Part shown: positions 7,601-13,121 of the stretch, in pieces
Position numbering within the stretch: the first letter of the stretch is position 1
Layout of the letters: every line of letters begins with the position of its first letter
Assembly: GCA_026713745.1 (NCBI GenBank)
Contig: JAPONU010000097.1
Location: forward strand, 1-13,121
From: a bacterium
Lineage (GTDB): Bacteria; Actinomycetota; Acidimicrobiia; Acidimicrobiales; CATQHL01
Reading direction: 5' to 3'
Length of the DNA stretch: 13,121 bases
Translations under genes and position numbers: made by a program
Notes under the pieces: model-generated
Databases searched by the model: none
The model's input: only the letters and a program-made list of their open reading frames with translations
What the model was told of the DNA's origin: nothing

Positions 7601-7650
7601 ACTTGATATGCCCGTTTATGGGCACTTCATATGCCCATAAACGGGCACTT
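7601..7650. promoter_or_regulatory. Double dyad upstream of the DUF4143 gene
   Basis: TGCCCGTTTATGGGCA (7609-7624) and TGCCCATAAACGGGCA (7632-7647) are perfect inverted repeats of each other, 7 bases apart. Each arm is also a dyad, GCCC-N6-GGGC. The same block can be read as two direct copies 23 bases apart, ACTT-S-ATATGCCC-N6-GGGC, ending in a third ACTT. The six central bases are inverted between copies. It lies 55 bases upstream of the minus-strand ATPase and directly before the PIN stump on the other side. The likely role is an operator for a dimeric regulator, with cruciform formation possible. Confidence 0.6.
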
Positions 7651-7652
7651 GA

Positions 7653-7802
7653 ACATCCAATGAGGGACTCGGAGAGCGCGCCTACTCCTACGTCGACGCC
7701 ACGAGCTTCGAGATCATGCGCCGCGAGCGGATCACCGAGGCGCTGGCGTTCGACGGCGACTTCACAGCCGCCGGATTCGTCGAGGCCCGCCCACCCGCCT
7801 AG
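7653..7802 (+). pseudogene. VapC-like PIN toxin, C-terminal stump
   Basis: About 49 residues are left: LGERAYSYVDATSFEIMRRE, then RITEALAFDGDFTAAGFVEARP and a TAG stop. SYVDATSFEIM and ITEALAFDGDF-x2-AGF match the last third of VapC-type PIN ribonucleases, with two of the acidic active-site residues (in VDATS and FDGDF). There is no start: an in-frame TGA lies at 7650-7652, at the edge of the double dyad. The N-terminal two thirds and any VapB antitoxin are absent. The last 41 bases overlap the antisense HicB-like gene. Confidence 0.65.
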
Positions 7803-8145
7803 CGAGGTCTGCGCCGCTGGTCAGACGGGCTTCGAGCAGTGCAGCAGCGGCCCGACTGCGGGCGAGCGCAGCCTCGGAACGGGCGATGGTCTCGACGGCC
7901 TCGGCATCGCGGTACGACTCGACCCACGCCTGCAAAGACGGCGGGAGTTGTACTCGCAGGCTCACATCGATCGTGGCCGGATCGATGTCGAGGAGATCGC
8001 CGATGAGATCGCTGGCCACCGTCGGCACCTCGGTGAGGCGTCGAGCCTGGCTCACACCCTCCACATCGGCCGGCAGCCCGGAAATGACCTCGACGGTCCA
8101 CCAGGCTCCCGACCGGGCGGCCACGACCTCGTAGGTGGCGTTCAT
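7762..8145 (-). CDS. HicB-like antitoxin family protein
   Basis: 127 residues from the ATG at 8145. MNATYEVVAARSGAWWTVEV, then EVPTVASDLIGDLLDIDPAT and IDVSLRVQLP follow the beta-beta-alpha-beta layout of HicB/DUF1902 proteins, where the WW motif is typical. The second half is helical and alanine-rich (ETIARSEAALARSRAAAALLEAR). In related proteins I remember, this leads to a small helix-turn-helix tail; here the tail is short and basic (VGGPRRIRRL) and is read from the antisense of the PIN stump, so the C-terminus may be truncated. It lies 28 bases after the small upstream gene in a likely two-gene operon. No HicA partner is seen. Confidence 0.65.
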   Translation of the reverse strand: MNATYEVVAARSGAWWTVEVISGLPADVEGVSQARRLTEVPTVASDLIGDLLDIDPATIDVSLRVQLPPSLQAWVESYRDAEAVETIARSEAALARSRAAAALLEARLTSGADLARRVGGPRRIRRL

Positions 8146-8173
8146 ATCTGTTCGCCCGGGGTCGGCGTCATGG

Positions 8174-8344
8174 TCACGCGTCGTCGAGTGCCGACGGCTC
8201 CGTGAGGAGTGCGGTGACCCGAGGATTCGGTGCGGCCGGCCGGCTCAGAGCCTTCTGCAGTTCATCCCATGCCGGCGACTCGAGGACGAAGACCTGCCGG
8301 TCAGCCGGGTCTCGAGAGGCATGACTCTGTGAGATAGTTGTCAT
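8174..8344 (-). CDS. Small DUF1778-like antitoxin-type protein
   Basis: 56 residues: MTTISQSHASRDPADRQVFV then LESPAWDELQKALSRPAAPN and PRVTALLTEPSALDDA. The F-V-L-x3-A-W-x3-L-x-A-L-x-R-P-x3-N-P-x-V-x2-L-L part matches the C-terminal, toxin-contacting half of DUF1778 antitoxins. The usual N-terminal ribbon-helix-helix DNA-binding half is absent, so it is either a shortened form or a 5'-lost gene. The ATG at 8344 has GGAG directly against it, too close to serve as a ribosome-binding site. TACAGT ends 7 bases before it, so a leaderless transcript is likely. It precedes the HicB-like gene by 28 bases. Confidence 0.6.
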   Translation of the reverse strand: MTTISQSHASRDPADRQVFVLESPAWDELQKALSRPAAPNPRVTALLTEPSALDDA

Positions 8345-8351
8345 CTCCAGA

Positions 8352-8357
8352 ACTGTA
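8352..8357 (-). promoter_or_regulatory. Possible -10 element of a leaderless promoter
   Basis: TACAGT on the minus strand fits the actinobacterial TANNNT -10 pattern and ends 7 bases before the ATG at 8344, the typical leaderless spacing. I see no clear -35 element. Confidence 0.4.
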
Positions 8358-8376
8358 AGGCGAATCGTCCTACTAG

Positions 8377-9093
8377 CGTGGCCACGAGTCGCTCGTGGAG
8401 GCGGTGCGGTCTGCGCAGGAGGATGTGTTCGACGCCGACGAGTTCACGGCGGCCCTCGACGAGCACCTGAGCGAAGGCCGCTTCCGGTTGGTCTTCGTGC
8501 TCGACAGCGTGCCGCCTGAGCTGATGACGCTGGTGGCCTACCTGGAGCACGTGACCGACAAGCTGGTCATCGACCTGGTCGCGGTGAACTCCTTCGACCT
8601 CGGGGGCACGTCGGTCGTGCTGCCGCAGCGGGTGACGCCCGAGCGCCACGAGGTGACCGTGGAGAAGGCCCGTCGCAAGGAATCCGGCACCGTGTACCAC
8701 GAGGGCAGCGAGAGATTCGAGGCAAGCATCAGTGAGGCCGCACCCGATCACCGGGAGGCGCTGAGGCGTCTATTGCGTTGGGCTTGCGATCTGGAACGGC
8801 GAGGTCTGGCGCGCCGCTCCACCACCGAGGGGGTAGGAAGGAATCGGTTCGTACTCCGACCGCTTCTGAGAGACGAGGACAGGAGTTTGGTGGACCTGTA
8901 CAACGAGGGAGGTACCGCAGGGCGTGCCTATGTGCTGTTCTGGCGCAGCGTGTTCGAGAGACGGGCGCCCGACTCCATCGACCGTGTCGAGAGCCTCAGC
9001 GGGATGCGACTCGGCCAAGGCAACTGGACACAGAACTTCAGCGACGACCTGCTGCAGGCGCTGACCGAGGCATACGCAGAGGCAGTTGGCTAG
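8377..9093 (+). pseudogene. C-terminal part of a nuclease-like family protein, 5'-truncated
   Basis: The frame opens after a TAG at 8374-8376 as RGHESLVEAVRSAQEDVFDA. It continues with ALDEHLSEGRFRLVFVLDSV and LVAYLEHVTDKLVIDLVAV, then VVLPQRVTPE, a polar region, and a C-terminal GVGRNRFVLRPLLRDEDRSL and LGQGNWTQNFSDDLLQALTE. I recall this as the second half of about 400-residue actinobacterial proteins whose N-terminus is a PD-(D/E)XK-like nuclease (G-R-E-V...Y-A-D-L...E-x-K). That half is not upstream here. The GTG at 8395 has no ribosome-binding site and falls inside the conserved part, so I treat the gene as truncated, though expression of a 232-residue product cannot be excluded. The N-terminal half of what looks like the same family lies at 10875. 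Confidence 0.55.
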
Positions 9094-9116
9094 CTGCGGG
9101 CGACGCGCCTGACCAG

Positions 9117-9359
9117 ATGACCAGACACGCTCTCAGTGAAGTGAGACCCGGAGTCCGCTACCCGTTCGCGGATGCCGGTGATGGCCGAGTGGTGGCCGTC
9201 GAGGACGCTCCCTCGGGTGTTTCATACACGTGCTTCGGATGTCAGGCGCCGATGGTGGCGAAACAGGGATCGAAGCGTGCGTGGCACTTTGCGCAGTGGT
9301 CTACGCCAACTTCGGCTCGACCGGAGAGATCCCCATCTGGGTGGACACCTCGGCGCTAG
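9117..9359 (+). pseudogene. CoiA-like N-terminal fragment
   Basis: From the ATG at 9117: VRPGVRYPFADAGDGRVVAV, then VSYTCFGCQAPMVAKQGSKR and AWHFAQ. The Y-x-C-x2-C-x3-(L/M)-V-A-K-x-G-x4-W-H-F-A core is typical of the N-terminal zinc-binding domain of CoiA-like (competence) and related nuclease proteins. After WHFAQ the frame turns into low-complexity WSTPTSARPERSP and stops at 9359. Family members continue with a histidine (WHFAH) and a nuclease domain. Both are missing, so a deletion or frameshift near 9298 is likely. Confidence 0.55.
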
Positions 9360-9520
9360 TAAATTGGCGACTTAACTGGCGACCTGAGGGACGTTCGGAA
9401 GTGGAGGAACACGAACTGGTGCCGCAACTCCTTCAGATGTTCCGGGCGGCAGGCGCCGAGGTGCGAGTCAGCTTCTACAGCTTGAGCCTCGACCAAGGCC
9501 GGGTCACGAACCGGTCGTAG
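9296..9520 (+). pseudogene. Unrecognised C-terminal fragment
   Basis: In another frame directly after the CoiA-like stump: VVYANFGSTGEIPIWVDTSA, ALVNWRLNWRPEGRSEVEEH, ELVPQLLQMFRAAGAEVRVS and FYSLSLDQGR, ending TAG at 9518-9520. The composition looks protein-like and it lacks a start codon of its own. It may be the end of the CoiA-like gene after a frameshift, or of an unrelated gene. It overlaps the end of the convergent exonuclease gene by 17 bases. Confidence 0.35.
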
Positions 9521-10688
9521 CAGGCGGTGGGGGCTTCGTGGTCTTCATGAAGTCTTCGATGCTGATGATCGGGATGCCTCGCTGGCGTGCTGCGCGGGCT
9601 TTGCCGGATTGCGATAGCGGGTCGGCGGCGACGAGCACGTCGCACTTCTTGGTGACCGTCCTCAGTGGTGTCATCCCGGCCAGAGTGGCGATCTTCTCCA
9701 GCAATTCCCTGTTGGCGGGGGCGCCATCGATGACGGCTGTTCCGGTGAAGCACACGCTCATGCCGGCCTCGAGCTCGACCCGGTCCGCGGTGCGCGGTGT
9801 GGCCCGGATGTCGGTCGAGTCCAGAGCCAGCGCCGCAGCGATCTGCGCAGCAAGCTGCTCCTCGTCTTCTGTCACGATCCCGTCGGCGAGGATCTGCCGC
9901 TTCAGGAGTTCGAAGTACTGCTCGTGCAGCTGTGCTCGCCCGGGAGCGCTGAGTCCGAGCGCCTTGGCGGTCTCGTTGAGCCAGGCGCGTTCGGCCTCCT
10001 CGAGGATTCCGTCGTCGAGGCAGCGGTCCAGGGCGTCGAGATAGAGCGCTGTCGACTCTTCGGGTGTCCCCGGCCAGCGGGTGCGGGCAGCGGCCTGATG
10101 CAGCGAACCGCGCCGCGAGGGCGAGCCCGGACGGCGCATCGTCATTCCCGTGGCCTCCGTCGGCGCTGTCCACGTGGCCGCCTGCAGGTCGCGCAGCGCG
10201 CCCCGCCGAGCGTGGCGGTCCACCAGCGCTGCGACGGTGCGGGCGTCGGTCAGTGCGGTGTGGTTCGGAGGCGGGAGGCCTGCTTCTGCGGCGGCGAGCG
10301 CCAGCTTCTGCCGGGTGAGCCTGTAGGTGCACAACCCCTGACCCGGGTCGAATTCCGGACCGCCGAGGCGAACCGACTCTTGGCGCAGCATCCGCACGTC
10401 GAAGCTGATGTTGTGCGCCACGAGCACAGCGCCGTCGAGTCGGCTGGAGATGTCGCCGGCGACCGTCTCGAAGGGTGGTGCCGACTGCAGCATCTCCGGG
10501 GTGATCCCGTGAATGTGCACCGGACCCGGGTCACGTTCGGGCTGGATCAGAGTCTCGTACTCCTCGACCACAGCTCCGTCCACGACGGTGACACAGGCGA
10601 ACTCCACGATGCGGTCATACCTCGAGAACCCCGTCGTCTCCACGTCCACAACCGCCAACCGCGGATCCTGCTGTCGACTTCGCCTCAT
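9504..10688 (-). CDS. DEDDh 3'-5' exonuclease with TerB-like and BRCT regions
   Basis: 394 residues from the ATG at 10688, with GAAGG about 9 bases upstream. An exonuclease of the DnaQ/epsilon type comes first: LAVVDVETTG (Asp15, Glu17), GITPEML (61-67), AHNISFDVRML (Asp97) and NHTALTDA (His143, Asp148), so all DEDDh residues are present. Residues about 213-290 are helical with two DGI-(L/V)-x-E-x-E turns (DGILEEAE, DGIVTEDE), like TerB tellurite-resistance domains. The last part (about 307-385: MSVCFTGTAVIDGAPANREL, TKKCDVLVAADP, GIPIISIEDFM) is a BRCT domain of the DNA-ligase type. The protein should degrade 3' ends, probably in repair or proofreading. It appears complete and stands alone. 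Confidence 0.88.
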   Translation of the reverse strand: MRRSRQQDPRLAVVDVETTGFSRYDRIVEFACVTVVDGAVVEEYETLIQPERDPGPVHIHGITPEMLQSAPPFETVAGDISSRLDGAVLVAHNISFDVRMLRQESVRLGGPEFDPGQGLCTYRLTRQKLALAAAEAGLPPPNHTALTDARTVAALVDRHARRGALRDLQAATWTAPTEATGMTMRRPGSPSRRGSLHQAAARTRWPGTPEESTALYLDALDRCLDDGILEEAERAWLNETAKALGLSAPGRAQLHEQYFELLKRQILADGIVTEDEEQLAAQIAAALALDSTDIRATPRTADRVELEAGMSVCFTGTAVIDGAPANRELLEKIATLAGMTPLRTVTKKCDVLVAADPLSQSGKARAARQRGIPIISIEDFMKTTKPPPPATTGS

Positions 10689-10874
10689 GTCTCTGGCCTT
10701 CGTTCGGAGTCTCGGTCAATGATGGCAGGCCAGTGTGACAGGCCGGCCCCTCGACGACGGCCCAGCGACTCCGGCGACTCTTCGCGACCCGCACTGTCGC
10801 TACATCGCCGCTCATGATGAGGCGACGTGGGCTTGAGGCCGTCGGCCGTCCCTGGAGAGAGGCGGGAACGTGAC

Positions 10875-11174
10875 GTGACACTGCCGGGAATCCGGACGCA
10901 GGACGATGCGGGCCGGTGGCTGCGTCGGCCCGAGGTGTTCCCCGACGAGGCGACCCTGCACGGCCTGATCGAGGAGACGCCGGAGATGCTGCCGCTATCG
11001 GGCGCGCCGTCGCTGCTGATCCTTGGCCGGGAGGTGTCGCTGCTGGATTGGTGCTGCCGGGTTTGGCGTGCGCTCTCGAGCTGCTTGCCCGGTACTGGCC
11101 GCTCCTCGACCTCGCCAAGACGGACTGAGATGCAGGCCGGCGTCTCGATCAGCCGACGGTACCCCTCGAGGTAG
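10875..11174 (+). pseudogene. N-terminal fragment of a nuclease-like family protein
   Basis: From the GTG at 10875: RTQDDAGRWLRRPEVFPDEA, TLHGLIEETPEMLPLSGAPS and LLILGREVSL. I recognise this as the start of the nuclease-like family whose second half lies at 8377-9093: members go on with G-x-G-Y-A-D-L-x-A-V-E and an E-x-K motif. Here the match stops at about 11040. Continuing in frame gives an unlike Cys/Ser/Arg-rich tail to 11174. In a second frame the same DNA reads AGLVLPGLACALELLARYWP and LLDLAKTD to a stop at 11128, perhaps the end of a different gene. The GTG at 10827 is a weaker start choice. 10689-10874 is intergenic with nothing certain in it. Confidence 0.5.
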
Positions 11175-11325
11175 GCAGCGCCGGGCTGTGGACAGAGGAC
11201 TGATCAGCATCCTCCTCTATCAGGTCGATGTGTGAGTACTGATCACGACGAAGCAGCGGATCGATGCACCGTCTTTCTGTAGGCTAGCCTTGTCATATTC
11301 TGTAGGCCGATCGCGTCACATGTCG

Positions 11326-11354
11326 TTGTCTAGATCGCTCGCAGTCCGTAGGAT
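11326..11354 (+). promoter_or_regulatory. Predicted promoter of the second intact DUF4143 gene
   Basis: TTGTCT (11326-11331) and TAGGAT (11349-11354) are 17 bases apart, each 4/6 to consensus, with the TANNNT form common in actinobacteria. A start near 11361 would give a leader of about 23 bases before the GTG at 11384. The dyad found before the other DUF4143 gene is not present here. The rest of 11175-11383 holds nothing I can name. Confidence 0.4.
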
Positions 11355-11383
11355 CATCAGCGTCGACAACAATTGGACGGCTT

Positions 11384-12655
11384 GTGGAACCGACGCTCAC
11401 ACCGGATGGATATCGCCCGCGAGTGGCCGACTCGGCGATTGCCGAGGCCTTGGCGCGCATGCCGGCGGTCGTCATCGAAGGGCCGAGGGGCTGCGGCAAG
11501 ACGTGGGCGGCCCGCAACGCGGCCCGCAGCGAGGTGCTACTCGACGGCGACGTCGACGCGCGAACGCTCGCCGTGGTGGCGCCGCATCTCGTGCTTGAGG
11601 GTTCCGAGCCGCGCCTGCTGGACGAGTGGCAGTTGGCGCCGGAGATCTGGAACCAGGTGCGTCATGCCTGCGACGAGACGCATCGGCGGGGGCGCTTCAT
11701 CCTCACCGGCTCGGCGGTTCCGCCTGACGACCACACGAGGCACTCGGGTGCGGGTCGGATGGCCCGTGTGCGCCTGCGGCCCATGTCGCTGTTCGAGACC
11801 GGTGAGTCGACCGGCGAGGTCTCGCTGGGGGCGTTGTTGGGAGGTGAGCGGATCGCAGCACAGCAGCCCGACGCCAACCTCGAGGACCTCGTCGATGCAA
11901 TCTGCCGAGGCGGGTGGCCTCGCCACATCGATGTGCCGGCGCGCACAGCAGAGCGCTCTTTGGACGACTACCTCGGCGAGATTTGCCGAACTGATATCTC
12001 CGCCGTCGACGGGGTGCGCCGCGATCCTGCTGCGGTGCGGCGGCTGCTGGCGTCGCTGGGGCGCAACGTCGCTACGACCGCCTCGTTCACCACTCTGGCG
12101 GACGACGCCATCGGCCTCCGTCCCCTCAATCGCACAACGGCGATGGAGTACCTGCGGTCCTTGGAGCGACTCTTCATCGTCGAGGACGTACCGCCGTGGC
12201 CGGCACACCTACGGTCCCGTACGGCCGTGCGGGGGGCGGCGAAACGCCACTTCGCAGATCCGTCGCTCGCGGCGGCCGCCATGGGCGCGGGCTCGACCCG
12301 ACTGTTGCGGGATCTCCGCGTGCTCGGCTTCCTCTTCGAATCTCTCGTGGTTCGCGACCTACGTGTCTACAGCCAGGTCAACGACGCCACGGTGTACCAC
12401 TACCGCGATGGCGCCAAACTGGAAGTCGACGTGATCGTCCAGACGCGCGACGGAACCTGGCTGGCCGCGGAGGTCAAGTTGGGCGGCCCCAACGCCGTCG
12501 AGGGTGCCGCCCGCTCGCTGCAGCGCCTGCGAGACAAGGTCGACGTCGACCGCGTCGGCCCTCCCGCCAAACTCGCCGTCATCACCGCCACCGGCTACGC
12601 CTACGACCGCCCGGACGGCATCACCGTCCTACCCATCACCAGCCTCGGCCCGTAG
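11384..12655 (+). CDS. AAA (AAA_14)/DUF4143 ATPase, intact, paralogue of 6265-7554
   Basis: 423 residues. Motifs align one to one with the first intact copy: GPRGCGKT (Walker A, 33-40), RLLDEWQLAPEIWNQVR (Walker B, 77 onward), ILTGSA (106-111), RPMSLFETGEST, and CRGGWPRHI. A winged-helix-like segment follows at about 213-255. The DUF4143 nuclease-like end has FESLVVRDLR, LEVDVIV and WLAAEVKLG. The protein ends VLPITSLGP. About 60% of positions look the same as its paralogue by eye. The GTG at 11384 is preceded by GGACGG at a short spacing, a weak ribosome-binding site, but no better start fits the family N-terminus. The antisense frames across it are GC-rich shadows. Confidence 0.9.
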   Translation: MEPTLTPDGYRPRVADSAIAEALARMPAVVIEGPRGCGKTWAARNAARSEVLLDGDVDARTLAVVAPHLVLEGSEPRLLDEWQLAPEIWNQVRHACDETHRRGRFILTGSAVPPDDHTRHSGAGRMARVRLRPMSLFETGESTGEVSLGALLGGERIAAQQPDANLEDLVDAICRGGWPRHIDVPARTAERSLDDYLGEICRTDISAVDGVRRDPAAVRRLLASLGRNVATTASFTTLADDAIGLRPLNRTTAMEYLRSLERLFIVEDVPPWPAHLRSRTAVRGAAKRHFADPSLAAAAMGAGSTRLLRDLRVLGFLFESLVVRDLRVYSQVNDATVYHYRDGAKLEVDVIVQTRDGTWLAAEVKLGGPNAVEGAARSLQRLRDKVDVDRVGPPAKLAVITATGYAYDRPDGITVLPITSLGP

Positions 12656-12660
12656 GGCCG
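12646..12660 (+). terminator. Hairpin over the stop codon of the DUF4143 gene
   Basis: CGGCCCGTAGGGCCG is a perfect 6-bp stem with a 3-base loop that contains part of the TAG stop. No U-tract follows, so termination is only possible. Confidence 0.35.
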
Positions 12661-12662
12661 CT

Positions 12663-12806
12663 CGGGCCGGAGTAAGTCGGCTTGCAGGGCGAGGTGCAGA
12701 TCGTCGAGGGTCCGGACGTCGACGCCGTCCCGGTGCGGAACGAGCGCCGACCGCGGTGGATGAGGATGCGACGGGCCAGTCCGGGCAGGTCGGCGATGAC
12801 GCGCAT
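12663..12806 (-). pseudogene. Fragment of a fourth DUF4143 ATPase, frameshifted
   Basis: On the minus strand MRVIADLPGLARRILIHRGR and RSFRTG match LRAIADLPGLARRVLAYRGR and RSFRTE of the truncated ATPase at 3054. A one-frame slip follows (around 12735), then DGVDVRTLDDLHLALQADLL against DGIDVWTLDDLHRALQAGEL. The normal stop after LRP is lost and the reading runs into the neighbouring gene. Only about the last 45 residues of the protein remain. It sits tail to tail with the intact DUF4143 gene, a few bases after that gene's stop. Nothing supported is seen in 12807-12918. Confidence 0.75.
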
Positions 12807-12918
12807 CGGCTGTCGGCCTGCGCACCCGCGGCCGGCTTGGGCCAACGCGAGTCCTGCGCCCTCGGTTTGCTGCCGAATCGCTATCGTGTCGTCGCTGCGC
12901 ACACATCGGGGAGTACTC

Positions 12919-13121
12919 ATGAGCGAGTCCTCAGAGGAAATCACAGAGCCGGCTCCGAAGTGCCCGAAGTGTGAGCAGCCGATGGTGAGGCGTACGGCCC
13001 GGCGAGGAGCCAACGCGGGTCGTGGGTTCTGGGGGTGCTCTGAGTTTCCCCGATGCCGCGGCATCGTTTCGGATCAGCCGGCCGCAAGTACCTCTGACGA
13101 GGGAGACGCCTCTGTCGAAGA
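12919..13121 (+). CDS. Topoisomerase-type C4 zinc-finger protein, 3' end outside window
   Basis: 67 residues are visible from the ATG at 12919, which has GGGGAG about 5 bases upstream. KCPKCEQPMVRRTARRG and GFWGCSEFPRCRGI form a zf-C4_Topoisom finger: Cys15, Cys18, Cys40 and Cys46, with the F-W-G-C-S-x-(F/Y)-P-x-C core. The finger binds DNA in topoisomerase I and is also found in Mrr/NERD-type nucleases and helicases. The acidic Ser/Asp-rich stretch after it suggests a linker to another domain beyond the window. Given the neighbourhood a nuclease is possible, but the sequence shown cannot say. Confidence 0.7.
   Translation, partial: MSESSEEITEPAPKCPKCEQPMVRRTARRGANAGRGFWGCSEFPRCRGIVSDQPAASTSDEGDASVE

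Noticed and set aside
10811..10828. CTCATGATGAG imperfect hairpin before the nuclease-like fragment
   Set aside because: Stem is short and flanks do not pair well; probably chance.
11373..12434. Second plus-strand frame inside the DUF4143 gene at 11384
   Set aside because: Arg/Ser/Trp-rich out-of-frame reading of a gene with intact motifs.

Overview
The window is GC-rich, uses GTG starts often, and opens with a DUF222/HNH (13E12-type) gene. A rhodanese, a DUF1272 zinc protein and a TM2 protein also fit an actinobacterium. My guess, from family recall only, is Acidimicrobiia or a relative. No rRNA, tRNA, transposase or cas gene was found.

Left part (1-2927), mostly intact genes: a DUF222 protein truncated by the window edge (minus strand) with a good predicted promoter; a non-coding stretch with a perfect CRP-type palindrome; a rhodanese; three copies of a 29-37 bp direct repeat with unrelated 36-44 bp spacers; a DUF1272 protein; and a TM2 protein divergent from a glycine/alanine-rich multi-pass membrane protein.

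Middle (2928-6264), two decayed genes head to head: an AAA/DUF4143 ATPase that has lost its Walker A region (minus), and a restriction-nuclease-RecQ-like helicase fusion (plus) that has lost its 5' end and an internal block. The breakpoint of both lies near 4000. A coiled-coil tail of unclear origin follows.

Right part (6265-13121), accessory DNA: two intact, closely related AAA/DUF4143 ATPases (6265-7554 minus, 11384-12655 plus); a double operator-like dyad beside a VapC/PIN toxin stump; a two-gene unit of antitoxin-like proteins without a visible toxin; C-terminal and N-terminal fragments of what looks like one nuclease-like family in permuted order; a CoiA-like stump; an intact DEDDh exonuclease with TerB-like and BRCT regions; a frameshifted fragment of a fourth DUF4143 protein; and the start of a gene with a topoisomerase-type zinc finger.

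Together, 2.9-13 kb looks like a defence or conflict island with many gene ends lost and few intact survivors. The intact products most likely to work are the DUF4143 ATPases, the exonuclease and the small antitoxin-like pair. Family assignments come from motif recognition by eye; no database search was possible.
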